From Sulfurifustis variabilis (GTDB taxonomy: Bacteria > Pseudomonadota > Gammaproteobacteria > Acidiferrobacterales > Sulfurifustaceae), in contig NZ_AP014936.1 in the NCBI RefSeq assembly GCF_002355415.1, positions 1,612,001 through 1,676,000 on the forward strand: 64,000 bases of DNA, read 5' to 3'. This document shows, piece after piece, positions 39,575 through 49,905 of the stretch. Within the stretch, counting starts at the first letter, position 1; every line of letters starts with the position of its first letter. Under the pieces are notes generated by a model. The model ran no database searches and was not told the DNA's origin. It was given only the letters and a program-made list of their open reading frames with translations. Position numbers and translations under genes: made by a program.

Positions 39575-40932
39575 TCGATCTACTCTATTACGCGCTGGCG
39601 TTCGTCCTGGCCCTGGGCGTGCTCATCGTGGTTCACGAATTCGGCCACTACTGGGTGGCGCGGCGGCTTGGAGTCAAGGTGCTGCGATTCTCGGTCGGGT
39701 TCGGAAAACCGTTGTGGACGCGCCGCTTCGGGCGCGACCGCACCGAGCTCGTGATCGGCGCGCTGCCGCTCGGCGGTTACGTGAAGATGCTCGACGAGCA
39801 CGAGGGGGATGTCCCGCGGGACCAGCTCGATCGGGCCTTCAACCGGCAGCCGGTATGGAAGCGCATCCCGATCGTCGCGGCCGGGCCGTTCTTCAACTTC
39901 CTGTTCGCGATACTGGCGTACTGGGCCGTCTTCGGCGTGGGCATGGAAGGCCTGCGGCCGGTGGTCGGCAAGGTCGTCGAGGGGTCGATCGCGGAGCGCG
40001 GCGGCTTCCGGGAGGGCGACCTGGTCCTGGCGTTCGACGGAAAGGACGTACAGAGCTGGGGACAACGGCGCCTGTACCTGTTCCGCAAGGCGCTCGATCG
40101 CGAAATCGTGAACGTGGAGGTGCAGGACGGTGAAGGCCGGATTCAGCATCGGCTGCTGGACCTGCGCGAGTTTCCGCGCGGCCAGGTCGACGCCGCGCTC
40201 CTCGAGCGCGGCATCGGGCTCTACGGCTATCAGCCGCAGGTCCTCCCGGTGGTCGGCGGCATCGAGGAAGGGCCGGCCGCACGTGCCGGGATGCGGGAAG
40301 GCGACCGGATCGTCGCGATCGGCGGGGAGACGGTGGAGGGTTGGGAGGACGTGGTGGCGATCGTGAGTCGCAGCGCCGGGCGCACGCTCGACGTGGCGGT
40401 CGAGCGCGACGGGCAGCGCGTGACCCTGCAGGTCACGCCGGACGCCGTCGCGCAGGACGAGCGGACGATCGGCCGGATCAACATCCGCCCGCAGGTGGGC
40501 GAAATCCCGCCCGAGATGCGCGTGCAGGTTCGGATGGGCGCGCTCGAGGCATTCCGGGAGGCGCTCGCCAATACCTGGGCGATGTCCACGCTGACGGTCG
40601 AGATGCTCTACCGGATGGTGACACTCGAGGTTTCGAGCAAGAACATCAGCGGGCCGATCACCATCGCGCAATATGCCGGCTACTCCGCCAAGATCGGCGC
40701 CGTGCAGTTCATCCTGTTCCTCGCCGTGATCTCGATCAGCCTGGGCGTCCTCAATCTTCTTCCCATTCCGATCCTCGACGGCGGCCACTTGCTGTACTAC
40801 TTCATCGAAGCGGTGAAGGGCAGTCCGGTGTCCGAGCGCGTGATGGCGTTCGGACACCAGATCGGGATCGTCGTCCTCGTCGGGCTCATGGTGCTCGCGT
40901 TCTACAACGACCTTACGCGCATCTTCCAGTAG
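39571..40932 (+). CDS. rseP: Site-2 intramembrane metalloprotease RseP
   Basis: The 453-residue inner-membrane protease cuts anti-sigma factors and signal-peptide remnants. The zinc motif HEFGH is at residues 22-26 within the first helix, the third ligand is in [11 protein letters not shown] near residues 398-408, and two PDZ domains lie between (second with [14 protein letters not shown]). It stands directly before bamA, its usual envelope-stress partner gene. Confidence 0.96.
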   Translation: MIDLLYYALAFVLALGVLIVVHEFGHYWVARRLGVKVLRFSVGFGKPLWTRRFGRDRTELVIGALPLGGYVKMLDEHEGDVPRDQLDRAFNRQPVWKRIPIVAAGPFFNFLFAILAYWAVFGVGMEGLRPVVGKVVEGSIAERGGFREGDLVLAFDGKDVQSWGQRRLYLFRKALDREIVNVEVQDGEGRIQHRLLDLREFPRGQVDAALLERGIGLYGYQPQVLPVVGGIEEGPAARAGMREGDRIVAIGGETVEGWEDVVAIVSRSAGRTLDVAVERDGQRVTLQVTPDAVAQDERTIGRINIRPQVGEIPPEMRVQVRMGALEAFREALANTWAMSTLTVEMLYRMVTLEVSSKNISGPITIAQYAGYSAKIGAVQFILFLAVISISLGVLNLLPIPILDGGHLLYYFIEAVKGSPVSERVMAFGHQIGIVVLVGLMVLAFYNDLTRIFQ

Positions 40933-40950
40933 ACGCGGCCGCCGAGAACA

Positions 40951-43239
40951 ATGAAACGCCCCCTCGTCGCGCTGGTCGTCGGCGCGCTCCTCCCCGCGCA
41001 GGCGCCTGCCCTCGAATCCTTCGTGGTTAAGGACATCCGCGTCGAAGGCCTGCAGCGGATCGCGGCGGGCACCGTATTCAACTACCTGCCGCTCAAGGTC
41101 GGCGACACGCTGAACGACAAGGGAGCGCAGGACGCGATCCGCGCGCTCTACAAGACCGGATTCTTCCGGGACGTGCGGCTCGAGCGCCAGGGCAACGTCC
41201 TCATCGTCTCGGTGATCGAACGCCCGTCCATCGCCGGCATCCGCCTGGTGGGCACGCGCGAGTTCTCGGAGGAGGATCTCAAGAAGGGGCTCAAGGAAGT
41301 CGGTTTGGCCGAGGGGCGAATCTTCAACAAGACGCTCCTCGATCGCATCGAACAGGAGCTCCGGCAGCAATACTTTGCCCGCGGCTTCTATGCCGTCTCG
41401 ATCCGTCCGACCGTGACTCCGCTCGAACGCAACCGGGTCGACATCGAGATTGCGGTCACGGAAGGCAGGCCCGCGCGCATTCGCGAAATCACGCTCGTCG
41501 GCAACGGCAAGTTCCGGGACAAGGAGCTGCTCGATCTGTTCACGCTCGGCCCGGCGCCGTGGTGGGCGCTCTTCTCGAGCCGCGACCAGTACTCGAAACA
41601 GAAGCTGGCCGGCGACCTCGAGCGTCTGCGCAACCACTACCAGGATCGGGGTTTCCTGGAGTTCAACATCGAATCCACGCAGGTCTCGATCACGCCGGAC
41701 AAGGAAGACATCTACATCACCGTCAACCTCTCGGAAGGCAAGCGCTACACCGTGACCGGCTTCAAGCTCGCGGGCACCTTCGTCGTGCCGGAGGAGGATC
41801 TGCGCAAGCTGGTCGAGCTCGAGGCCGGGAGCGTGTTCTCCCGCAAGGCCGTCACCGAGTCCGCGAAGCGGATTTCCGACAGGCTGGCGAACGAGGGTTA
41901 CGCGTTCGCGAACGTCAATCCCGTTCCCGACGTGGACCGCGACAAGGCGACCGTCGCCTTCACGTTCGTCATCGACCCGGGCAAGCGTACGTACGTGCGG
42001 CGCGTGAACTTCTCGGGCAACGTCACGACCCGCGACGAGGTGCTGCGGAGGGAAATGCGCCAGCTGGAGGGGGGCTGGTACTCGAGCGAGAAGATCCAGC
42101 GGTCGCGTGTGCGGCTGCAGCGCCTCGGGTTCTTCGAAGATGTCAACATCGAGACCCCTCAGGTGCCGGGTACTTCCGACCAGGTGGACATCAACGTCAC
42201 CGTCAAGGAACGCTCGACGGGCAATCTGCTCTTCGGCGTCGGATACTCCGATTCCGACGGTTTCATCATCAACGCGAGCGTGACGGAGAGCAATCTGTTC
42301 GGAACCGGGAAGGAACTGTCGGCACGTTTCGACAACAGCGATGCCACGACGAATTTCAGCATCCGGTACGTCAATCCTTATTACACCCGTGACGGCGTGA
42401 GCCGCGGCTTCACCGTGTATTCGAGCAGCATCGATGCGGCCGAGCTGAACACGGCGGCGTACAACACGCAGACCACGGGTGCGGGTGTCTTCTACGGCAT
42501 CCCGCTGAGCGAGTTCCATCGCCTGACCGTGGGGCTGGACGCCGAGCGCATCGACATCGAGACGACCACGGACAGCGCGCTCGTCGCGCAGGACTTCGTC
42601 GCGACCGAGGGATCTCCGGTGGACCTCGCCAAGGCTACGCTTTCCTGGTCGAGCGACAGCCTCGACAGCGCGCTCTTTCCGACGCGCGGCTTCCTGCAGC
42701 GTCTGTCCGCCGAAGCGTCCTTCCCCGGCAGCGACGTCGAGTACTACAAGCTGACGTACCTGATCGGCAAGTACTGGCCGATCAGCGAGCGCACCACCTT
42801 CAAGCTCCGGGCGGAGCTCGGCTACGGCGACGGCTACGGCGAGAGCGCGCAGCTTCCCTTCTTCAAGAACTACTTCGCGGGCGGGTCCAGCACCGTGCGC
42901 GGTTTCAGTTCGCGCTCGCTCGGACCGGTCGATCAGAACACGCTCGATCCGATCGGCGGCAACCGCCGTGTTCTCGGCAACATGGAGCTCCTGTTTCCCG
43001 TGCCGGGCATGTCGGCCGACAACAAGGCGGTACGCATGAGCTGGTTCGTCGATGGCGGCATGGTGTACGGACCGGAGGAGCGCTTCGACCTCGGAGAGTT
43101 GCGCTATTCCACGGGATTGGCGTTTAATTGGTTCTCGCCGGTGGGTCCGTTGAGCTTCAGCTATGCCTTCCCGCTCAACGACGAGCCGGACGACGATACC
43201 GAGAGCTTCCAGTTCACGCTGGGTGTTCCATTCCGGTGA
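40951..43239 (+). CDS. bamA: Outer-membrane protein assembly factor BamA
   Basis: The 762-residue Omp85 protein has a signal peptide to about residue 20, five POTRA domains (about 22-345; first strand [14 protein letters not shown]) and a C-terminal 16-strand barrel. The loop-6 motif VRGF is near residue 648, and the protein ends in an aromatic-polar pattern with FTLGVPFR. It is the core of the BAM complex with BamB from the first operon. Confidence 0.97.
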   Translation: MKRPLVALVVGALLPAQAPALESFVVKDIRVEGLQRIAAGTVFNYLPLKVGDTLNDKGAQDAIRALYKTGFFRDVRLERQGNVLIVSVIERPSIAGIRLVGTREFSEEDLKKGLKEVGLAEGRIFNKTLLDRIEQELRQQYFARGFYAVSIRPTVTPLERNRVDIEIAVTEGRPARIREITLVGNGKFRDKELLDLFTLGPAPWWALFSSRDQYSKQKLAGDLERLRNHYQDRGFLEFNIESTQVSITPDKEDIYITVNLSEGKRYTVTGFKLAGTFVVPEEDLRKLVELEAGSVFSRKAVTESAKRISDRLANEGYAFANVNPVPDVDRDKATVAFTFVIDPGKRTYVRRVNFSGNVTTRDEVLRREMRQLEGGWYSSEKIQRSRVRLQRLGFFEDVNIETPQVPGTSDQVDINVTVKERSTGNLLFGVGYSDSDGFIINASVTESNLFGTGKELSARFDNSDATTNFSIRYVNPYYTRDGVSRGFTVYSSSIDAAELNTAAYNTQTTGAGVFYGIPLSEFHRLTVGLDAERIDIETTTDSALVAQDFVATEGSPVDLAKATLSWSSDSLDSALFPTRGFLQRLSAEASFPGSDVEYYKLTYLIGKYWPISERTTFKLRAELGYGDGYGESAQLPFFKNYFAGGSSTVRGFSSRSLGPVDQNTLDPIGGNRRVLGNMELLFPVPGMSADNKAVRMSWFVDGGMVYGPEERFDLGELRYSTGLAFNWFSPVGPLSFSYAFPLNDEPDDDTESFQFTLGVPFR

Positions 43240-43256
43240 TTCTCAGGAGTCCCGTA

Positions 43257-43775
43257 TTGAAAAGCGCAACGTCCACGTCCCGCTGGCTCCCGGCCGCGCT
43301 GGCCGCCCTGTTCGCCCTCCTGGCCGCGCCGGCATGGGCGGAACTGAAGGTCGGCTACGTCAATGCGGTCAAGGTCATCGAGGAGGCTCCGCAGGGCGAG
43401 GCGGCCCTCAAGAAGCTCGAAGCGGAATTCGGTCCGCGCGACAAGAAGCTCGTGGCGATGCAGGGGCGCATCAAGCAGCTCGAGGACGAGCTCGAGAAGA
43501 ACGCACTTCTGCTCAAGGACACCGAGCGGCGGTCCAAGGAACACGAGATCGTCGTGCTCAAGCGCGACCTGCGGCGGGCCACACAGGAGTTCCGCGAGGA
43601 TTACAATCTGCGCCGAAACGAGGAGCTGGCCTCGCTGCAGAAGCTCGTGTTCAACGCGATTGTCGAGATCGCCAAGCAGGAGAGCTACGACCTGATCCTC
43701 CACGAAGGCACGATCTACGCCAGCAAGAAGGTGGACCTCACCGAAAAGGTGCTGAAGAGGCTCGGCAAGAAGTAG
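43257..43775 (+). CDS. skp: Periplasmic chaperone Skp/OmpH
   Basis: The 172-residue precursor has a signal peptide ending near APAWA (residue 28) and a highly charged coiled-coil mature part, as in Skp, which holds unfolded outer-membrane proteins. TTG 43257 is chosen because AGGAG lies seven bases upstream; a GTG at 43236 that overlaps the bamA stop (GTGA) would add seven residues. The chain bamA-skp-lpxD is conserved. Confidence 0.92.
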   Translation: MKSATSTSRWLPAALAALFALLAAPAWAELKVGYVNAVKVIEEAPQGEAALKKLEAEFGPRDKKLVAMQGRIKQLEDELEKNALLLKDTERRSKEHEIVVLKRDLRRATQEFREDYNLRRNEELASLQKLVFNAIVEIAKQESYDLILHEGTIYASKKVDLTEKVLKRLGKK

Positions 43776-43780
43776 CGGCG

Positions 43781-44809
43781 ATGGCGGTCACCCTGGCAGA
43801 GCTTGCGCGGCGGGTCGGCGGTCAGGTCCGCGGCGACCCGGGGGTCGAGATACGCGCGGTCGCACCGCTCGATCGCGCCGGCCCCGGGGAGATCGCGCAC
43901 CTGTCCGATCGTCGCTACCGCGCGCTGGTCGCCGAAACCCGCGCGGCTGCCGTGGTGCTCGTGGCCGAGGACGCCGGCGCTTTCAAGGGCACCGCGCTGA
44001 TCCACCCGAACCCTTCGCTCGCCTTCGCGCGCATCGCCGCATTTCTCCATCCCGCACCGGCCGTGGCGCCCGGCCGGCACCCGACCGCTTTCGTCGAGGA
44101 CGGGGCACGCGTCGCCGATTCCGCCCGGATAGGCGCGTACGCGGTGATCGAGCGCGAGGCGACCGTCGAGGACGGAGCGAGCATCGGGCCCGGATGCTAC
44201 GTGGGGCAGGGCGCGCGGGTCGGCGCACGCACGTGCCTGGTCGCGCAGGTGTACGTGGGCGCGCGCTGCGAGATCGGAACGGACTGCCTGCTGCAGCCGG
44301 GGGCGGTGATCGGCGCCGACGGGTTCGGTTTCGCCAAGGACGGAGAACGCTGGATCAAGGTTCCGCAGCTCGGGCGCGTGATCGTCGGCGACGACGTCGA
44401 AATCGGAGCAAACACGACGGTGGATCGCGGCACCCTCGACGACACGGTCATCGCGCGCGGCGTCAAGCTCGACAACCTGATCCAGATCGCCCACAACGTG
44501 CGCGTCGGGGAGCACACGATCATGGCGGCGTGCGTCGGCATCGCCGGGAGCACGTCGATCGGCAGCCGCTGCGCCTTCGGAGGGCAGGTCGGTATCGCCG
44601 GCCACCTCGACATCGCCGACGACGTGCAGGTGCTCGGCACCTCGCTGGTCTCCGCGTCGATCCCGAAGCCGGGCGTCTACTCGTCCGCACTGAAGGCCGA
44701 ACCGGCGGACGAGTGGCGGCGCACGGCCGCGCGACTGCGCCAGCTCGACGAGCTGGCCCGCCGGCTGCGCGAGGCCGAGGAAGAGATACGGAAACTGAAG
44801 GGGGAGTAG
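43781..44809 (+). CDS. lpxD: UDP-3-O-acylglucosamine N-acyltransferase LpxD
   Basis: The 342-residue enzyme adds the second acyl chain in lipid A synthesis. An N-terminal uridine-binding domain (about 1-100) precedes a left-handed beta helix with many I-G-x hexapeptides; the catalytic His is in [12 protein letters not shown], and [10 protein letters not shown] is conserved. A C-terminal helical extension closes the trimer. The start ATG is five bases after the skp stop. Confidence 0.95.
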   Translation: MAVTLAELARRVGGQVRGDPGVEIRAVAPLDRAGPGEIAHLSDRRYRALVAETRAAAVVLVAEDAGAFKGTALIHPNPSLAFARIAAFLHPAPAVAPGRHPTAFVEDGARVADSARIGAYAVIEREATVEDGASIGPGCYVGQGARVGARTCLVAQVYVGARCEIGTDCLLQPGAVIGADGFGFAKDGERWIKVPQLGRVIVGDDVEIGANTTVDRGTLDDTVIARGVKLDNLIQIAHNVRVGEHTIMAACVGIAGSTSIGSRCAFGGQVGIAGHLDIADDVQVLGTSLVSASIPKPGVYSSALKAEPADEWRRTAARLRQLDELARRLREAEEEIRKLKGE

Positions 44810-44813
44810 AGCA

Positions 44814-45263
44814 TTGAACACGATGGACATACACGAGGTGCTGAAGCACCTGCCGCACCGTTACCCGTTCCTGCTGATCGATCGCGTGCTCGACTACAGG
44901 AAGGACGAGTGGATAACGGCGATCAAGAACGTCTCGATCAACGAGCCGTTCTTCCCCGGCCACTTCCCGACGCGGCCGGTCATGCCCGGCGTGCTCGTCC
45001 TGGAGGCGATGGCGCAAGCGTGCGCGATCCTCTCGTTCAAGAGCGAGGACCTGCTGCCTTCGCCGAATGCGGTGTACTACTTCGTCGGTATCAACGAGGC
45101 ACGCTTCAAGCGCCCGGTCGAGCCCGGCGATCAGCTGTTCCTGCGAGCGAACCTCAAGCGCAAGTTGCGCGGGATGTGGATATTCGAGACCGAAGCGCGG
45201 GTCGGCGAGGAAACGGCGGCAACCGCCGAGCTCATGAGCACGTACAAGGAATTCGGTCCGTGA
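44814..45263 (+). CDS. fabZ: 3-hydroxyacyl-ACP dehydratase FabZ
   Basis: The 149-residue dehydratase shapes the acyl-ACP pool shared by fatty acid and lipid A synthesis. HRYPFLLIDR is near residues 17-26 and the catalytic His and Glu are in FFPGHFPTRPVMPGVLVLEAM (H near 51, E near 65). The TTG at 44814 has ggggag seven bases upstream inside the end of lpxD; ATG 44823 would be too far from it. The stop overlaps the lpxA GTG. Confidence 0.95.
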   Translation: MNTMDIHEVLKHLPHRYPFLLIDRVLDYRKDEWITAIKNVSINEPFFPGHFPTRPVMPGVLVLEAMAQACAILSFKSEDLLPSPNAVYYFVGINEARFKRPVEPGDQLFLRANLKRKLRGMWIFETEARVGEETAATAELMSTYKEFGP

Positions 45264-46030
45264 TCCACCCGCAGGCGCTCGTGGACCCGCGGGCCCGGCT
45301 GGGACAGGGCGTCGAGATCGGTGCGTACTCCATCATAGAGGGCGACGTCGAGATCGGCGATCGCACCTGGATCGGGCCGCACGTCGTGATCCGGGGGCCG
45401 ATACGGATCGGCGCCGACAACCGCATCTATCAGTTCTGCTCGATCGGCGAGGGACCTCAGCACCTGGGCTACAAGGGAGAGCCGACGAGGATCGAGATCG
45501 GCGACCGCAACATCGTGCGGGAATACTGCACCGTCAACCGAGGCACGGTCGCCGGCGGCGGCGTCACGCGCATCGGCAGTGACAACTTCATCATGGCGTA
45601 CTGCCATATCGCGCACGACTGCGCGGTCGGCGACCGCACGGTGTTCGCGAACGGGTCGAGCCTCGCGGGGCACGTGCACGTCGGGGATTGCGCGGTCCTC
45701 GGAGGTTTCACGCTGGTGCACCAGTTCTGCCGCATCGGCGCGTACTGCATGACGGCGGTGAACACGGTCCTCTACAAGGACGTCCCTCCCTACATCACGG
45801 CCGGCGGCAACGGCGGGACGCCGCACGGGCTCAATCTCCGGGGGCTCAAGCGCCGGGGTTTCACCGAGGAGCAGATACAGCGGATCAAACAGGCCTACAA
45901 GACGCTGTATCGCTCCGGCCTCCGCCTCGAGCAGGCGCTCGTCGAGATCGATGCGCAGGGTCGCGCGTACCCGGAGATCGCGGCGTTCGTCGCTTTCATA
46001 CAAGAATCCGAGCGGGGGATCGTTCGCTAG
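45260..46030 (+). CDS. lpxA: UDP-N-acetylglucosamine acyltransferase LpxA
   Basis: The 256-residue trimeric enzyme performs the first step of lipid A synthesis. Hexapeptide repeats form the beta helix, the catalytic His is in MAYCHIAHDC, and GGNGGTPHGLNLRGLKRRGF leads to the helical C-terminus. The GTG start overlaps the fabZ stop (GTGA) and gives the standard N-terminus IHPQALVDPRARLG. Confidence 0.95.
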   Translation: MIHPQALVDPRARLGQGVEIGAYSIIEGDVEIGDRTWIGPHVVIRGPIRIGADNRIYQFCSIGEGPQHLGYKGEPTRIEIGDRNIVREYCTVNRGTVAGGGVTRIGSDNFIMAYCHIAHDCAVGDRTVFANGSSLAGHVHVGDCAVLGGFTLVHQFCRIGAYCMTAVNTVLYKDVPPYITAGGNGGTPHGLNLRGLKRRGFTEEQIQRIKQAYKTLYRSGLRLEQALVEIDAQGRAYPEIAAFVAFIQESERGIVR

Positions 46031-46034
46031 GACC

Positions 46035-47234
46035 ATGTCCGGGCTGCGCATCGGTATCGTGGCCGGGGAGGTCTCGGGCGATCTGCTCGGCGCCGGCCTC
46101 ATCCGCGCCCTCAAGGCGCGTCTCGGCGGCGTCCGCTTCGAGGGCATCGCCGGTCCGCGCATGCAGGCCGAAGGCTGCGAAAGCCTCTACGACATGGAGC
46201 GGCTCACCGTCATCGGCTTCGAGGGGGCGGGCAAGTATCTCTCCATCCTCGGCATCCGGCGGCGGCTCGCGCAGCATTTCATCGCGCGCCCCCCGGATCT
46301 CTTCATCGGCATCGATGTCCCGGACTTCAACCTGACGCTCGAGCAACGCCTGAAGTCCGCCGGCATCACGACCGTGCATTACGTGAGCCCCACGGTCTGG
46401 GCCTGGCGCGGCTACCGTATCCGCAAGATCCAGAAGTCGGTGGATCACATGCTCACGCTCTTTCCGTTCGAAGCGCGCTACTACGAGGCCCGGCACATCC
46501 CGGTGACGTACGTGGGCCACCCCCTGGCCGACGAGATACCCGAGGACTACGATCCCCGCGCGGCGCGCGCGGCGCTCGGGTTGCCGGAAGACGGTGAGCT
46601 GGTCGCGCTTCTTCCGGGCAGCCGGCGAAGCGAGCTGCGCCGTCACGCGGGTCTCTTCGTGCGGACGGCGCAGTGGTTGCACGCCCGCCGGCCGGAAGCC
46701 CGCTTCGTCGCGCCCTTCGCGAGCGCGGCGACCGAGCACCAGTTCGTTCATGCGTTGCGCAAGCACGGTGCGGAATCGCTGCCGATCGCGCGCGTGCTGA
46801 ATCGTTCACGCGAGGCGCTGGCCGCCTGCGACGTGGCGCTCCTCGCCTCGGGTACGGCCACGCTCGAGGCGGCGCTGCTCCGCAAGCCGATGGTCGTGAC
46901 CTATCGGGTCTCGGCCCTCTCGGCGGCGCTCGTTCGCCTGTTTGCCCACGTCAAGCTGTATTCCCTGCCTAACAACCTCGCCGGCCGGGAGGTCGTGCCG
47001 GAGCTGATGCAGTCGGAGGCCGTGCCGGAGAAGCTGGGAGCCGCGGTCGAGCACTACCTCGCGAATCCGGAGCGCTCGGCCTCGGTCCAGGCGACGCTCG
47101 GCGAGATGCATGCGGCGCTCAAGCGAAACGCCGACGTGCGCTCGGCCGAGGCGGTGATTCGGGTGCTGGCGGAACGGCGCTCGGGCGGACCGCAAGGCTC
47201 GACTGCCGCCGGCCCGCGGCCCTCGTATTATTGA
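46035..47234 (+). CDS. lpxB: Lipid A disaccharide synthase
   Basis: The 399-residue GT19 glycosyltransferase joins UDP-diacylglucosamine and lipid X. Family marks are AGEVSGDLLGAGLIRAL at the N-terminus, HYVSPTVWAWRGYRI, VGHPLADEI, LLPGSRRSE and ASGTATLEAALL near the C-terminal donor site. It is the last gene of the operon that starts at rpsB. In E. coli rnhB and dnaE come next; here the next gene is the converging gspN. Confidence 0.95.
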   Translation: MSGLRIGIVAGEVSGDLLGAGLIRALKARLGGVRFEGIAGPRMQAEGCESLYDMERLTVIGFEGAGKYLSILGIRRRLAQHFIARPPDLFIGIDVPDFNLTLEQRLKSAGITTVHYVSPTVWAWRGYRIRKIQKSVDHMLTLFPFEARYYEARHIPVTYVGHPLADEIPEDYDPRAARAALGLPEDGELVALLPGSRRSELRRHAGLFVRTAQWLHARRPEARFVAPFASAATEHQFVHALRKHGAESLPIARVLNRSREALAACDVALLASGTATLEAALLRKPMVVTYRVSALSAALVRLFAHVKLYSLPNNLAGREVVPELMQSEAVPEKLGAAVEHYLANPERSASVQATLGEMHAALKRNADVRSAEAVIRVLAERRSGGPQGSTAAGPRPSYY

Positions 47235-47297
47235 TCGATCCGGCGGCGGACCGACCACGGCCCGGCATTTCTCAGGGCCGCCCCGAGGCGACCGAAC

Positions 47298-48089
47298 CTA
47301 GAGGCCGAGCAGATGCGCAAGCGGCATCTGCGTGTTGAATCGCAGGTCCCGGCGGCCGCCGCCACGATCGGGCCCGATCGCGCGAAGAAGCGGCTCCAGG
47401 CGCGCCGCGTCCCCCTGGGGCTGGGCCGTGCCGGTGAAGCGCAGTTCGCCGTTGCCCGATACCCGCCACTCGCCCCGGCCGCTCAGATTGAGGTCACCGC
47501 TCACCGTCGAAAGCCGCAACGAGGCGCGCTCGCCCTCGCCGTTCAGGTCGATACGATAATCCCCGAGGCTCTTCGAGCCGGTGAAGCGGCCGCCGGCGCC
47601 CCGCCACTGTGCCCGGACCTCGCCCGCGAGCGCATCCCTCGCCAGAGACAGGCGCTCGCTGCGGAGTTCGAGCGTGCCGGTGGGGGCGAAAAACAGGGCC
47701 GGGGCGTAGAACAGGCCCGCGATGTTCACGGGCAGGGTGGCGCTGAGATCTTCGACCGTCAGCCGACCCGGGCTGCGCTGCACGACGAGCCGCCCCTGCA
47801 AGTCGCCTTCGGCGATACCCACGTCCACGGCGACGCGGCCCAGGAAGAGCCGCAGGGGCAGCGCCTGCCAGCGCACGCGACCGAGGCGCTGGAAATTCGT
47901 CGGCCCGCCGGCGTAGAGGTCGGCTTCTCCCCGCCAGACGGTGCCGTGGGGTTGAGCGAGCGCCACCGATCTCTGGTCCGACCGGGCGACCGCCCAGCCC
48001 ACCCAGGCGGCCGGGGCCGAGGCGACGAGGAACGCGACGTAAAGGAGGAGCCCGCCGACGGCGTAGAGGGTCGCGCGCCGCCGATTCAT
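47298..48089 (-). CDS. gspN: Type II secretion system protein N
   Basis: The 263-residue protein has one N-terminal membrane helix (about 9-31) and a periplasmic beta-rich domain with motifs of GspN (ALAQPHGTVWRGEAD and later LPVNIAGLFYAP). GspN is an accessory T2SS subunit of poorly known role. It is the last gene of the gsp operon and overlaps gspM (ATGA). Confidence 0.9.
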   Translation of the reverse strand: MNRRRATLYAVGGLLLYVAFLVASAPAAWVGWAVARSDQRSVALAQPHGTVWRGEADLYAGGPTNFQRLGRVRWQALPLRLFLGRVAVDVGIAEGDLQGRLVVQRSPGRLTVEDLSATLPVNIAGLFYAPALFFAPTGTLELRSERLSLARDALAGEVRAQWRGAGGRFTGSKSLGDYRIDLNGEGERASLRLSTVSGDLNLSGRGEWRVSGNGELRFTGTAQPQGDAARLEPLLRAIGPDRGGGRRDLRFNTQMPLAHLLGL

Positions 48090-48595
48090 GCCCCTGAACC
48101 GCGCAGCACGAGGCGGGCGTTCACGATGCCGCTCGCCGGCTGCGGCTCGACGGTCGCGTTCTCGACGCGCACGGAGCCCTGCTTCTGCAGGTTCGCGAGC
48201 CAGCCGACCAGGCTGTTGAAGGAGACGCCGTCCAGGGCGACGCGTGCCCCGTTCGCCCCGTCCGGCTCAACGCGCTTGAGACCCGCCTTCACGCCGTAGG
48301 CCTGCGCCGACTGCTCGATGAAGCTCAGCAAGCCGCCGGTCGCCGTCCCGGACGACGGCGCGCCGCCGCGCAGGCGTTGCGCTTGCGAAACCTGGGTGCG
48401 CATCCAGACGAGCTGCTCGTGCTCTTTCGGAACGGCGGCGCGCAGGTGCTCGAGGTTGCGCTGCAGTGGCGCCCAGAGCAGCGTGTACACGAGCACGGCG
48501 AGGATGAAGACCCCGGCGCCGCCGACGAGCAGCCGCTCGCGCGGCTGCAATCCGCGCCAGAGCGCGAGGGCCGGTTCGATTCGGGTGAGCGTCAT
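48086..48595 (-). CDS. gspM: Type II secretion system protein M
   Basis: The 169-residue inner-membrane protein has a cytoplasmic start, one helix (about 23-43) and a periplasmic coiled coil plus ferredoxin-like domain. GspM pairs with GspL in the assembly platform. Starts and stops overlap its neighbours by four bases. Confidence 0.91.
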   Translation of the reverse strand: MTLTRIEPALALWRGLQPRERLLVGGAGVFILAVLVYTLLWAPLQRNLEHLRAAVPKEHEQLVWMRTQVSQAQRLRGGAPSSGTATGGLLSFIEQSAQAYGVKAGLKRVEPDGANGARVALDGVSFNSLVGWLANLQKQGSVRVENATVEPQPASGIVNARLVLRGSGA

Positions 48596-49905
48596 GAGGA
48601 CCTCGCGGGCTTGGCGCGGGCACCGGCCGACTGGATGCGCAGCCGGCCTTCGACCTCGCCGCCGCGGCTGTTGGCGGCGACGACCTCGACCTCGAGATTC
48701 GCGGCCTGGAGCCGGTTTTTCAGGGCGTCGAGCGCCTGATAGTCGGGGAGCGTCACGTCGAGCGTGAGCGCGCGCTCGGCGTACTTCAGGCCGTGCAGCT
48801 TCGCCTGCGTCTGGTCCTGCACCGTGGGGGCCACGCGGGCGAGGAGGGGCAGGAGGTCCGAGGGACCGCCGCCGCGGAACTGGAGGCTCTCCAGGTTACG
48901 CTGCATCTGGGCATAGGGATCGAGCACGGTCTTCGTCTCGGGGAACGCTTTCAGAAGTATCTCTCGCATCTCGGTCGCATAACCCTCGTGCAGGCGGTGC
49001 AGCCGGGCCCACTCGACGAGGTCGACGGTCACGAGGCCGACGAGCCAGATGGCGAGCATCGCGGCCGCGGGGATCAGCGGCCGCCCGACCTGGCGCAGGT
49101 GCGCGGTCGGCGTGAGCTCGCCCTGGAGGAGGTTCAGGGCCGGGCTCTCCGTCGCCACCCAGAAATCGCCTACGGCCGGCTGCACCGGGATGCCCAGATG
49201 CCCGGCCCAAAGATCGAGATCGATGTCGGGCGGCGGTCCATACATGAAGAGGCACTGAGGGGCGTTCGACTGCGCGATCGCTTCCCGCAGCGCGGCCAGG
49301 ACGAGGGCGGGCGGGGCGGCGTGTTCGCGCGGGCAGACGAAGCCGGAGGCCGTGCCGGTGCGCACCCAGAGCTCGTCGTCGACGAATGCCGCCGACCAGG
49401 CGTTGGCTTGCAGCGGCAGAGCCAGGTTGCCCGGGCAAAGGCCGGCGGGCCGGATGCCGGCGGCGGCCAGCGTGTCCAGCCAGGTCTTGACGCGCACGCG
49501 GTCCGTGACGGCGACCGCGAGCGAACCGTCGGGATTCGGCGTGTACGCGAAATGCAGCTGCTCGGGATCGGCCAGCAGCTGGTCCTCGAGCGCGAAGGGC
49601 AGCGCCTGCAGGATGCGCGCCCGCGAACGGGTGGGGAGCGTGGCGCGCGTGAGGACGGTGTCCGAGGGGGGCGTCCAGACCTGGACGCGCGCGCGGCGCA
49701 GGAAATCGGGCAGATCGGGAAGCGTCAGCGCTTCCCCGCGGTGCGGGGCGCCGTCGGCGTCGCAGGCCTGCCATTGCATGGGACCGGCGGATTCGGGCCA
49801 GCCGCGGGGAAGGCGCAGCCACACGGGCTGCGTCCGGGCGGCCTGCGTCAGGCGTTCCCCGAGGCCGTGCGCCTTGCGCGTGAGCGTGTTAAGCGCTGTC
49901 TTCAT
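48592..49905 (-). CDS. gspL: Type II secretion system protein L
   Basis: The 437-residue protein has a cytoplasmic actin-like domain (about 1-270) that docks the GspE ATPase, a membrane helix near 275-295 (AAAMLAIWLVGLVTVDLV) and a periplasmic ferredoxin-like domain. It overlaps gspK by 17 bp upstream and gspM by 4 bp downstream. Confidence 0.92.
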   Translation of the reverse strand: MKTALNTLTRKAHGLGERLTQAARTQPVWLRLPRGWPESAGPMQWQACDADGAPHRGEALTLPDLPDFLRRARVQVWTPPSDTVLTRATLPTRSRARILQALPFALEDQLLADPEQLHFAYTPNPDGSLAVAVTDRVRVKTWLDTLAAAGIRPAGLCPGNLALPLQANAWSAAFVDDELWVRTGTASGFVCPREHAAPPALVLAALREAIAQSNAPQCLFMYGPPPDIDLDLWAGHLGIPVQPAVGDFWVATESPALNLLQGELTPTAHLRQVGRPLIPAAAMLAIWLVGLVTVDLVEWARLHRLHEGYATEMREILLKAFPETKTVLDPYAQMQRNLESLQFRGGGPSDLLPLLARVAPTVQDQTQAKLHGLKYAERALTLDVTLPDYQALDALKNRLQAANLEVEVVAANSRGGEVEGRLRIQSAGARAKPARSS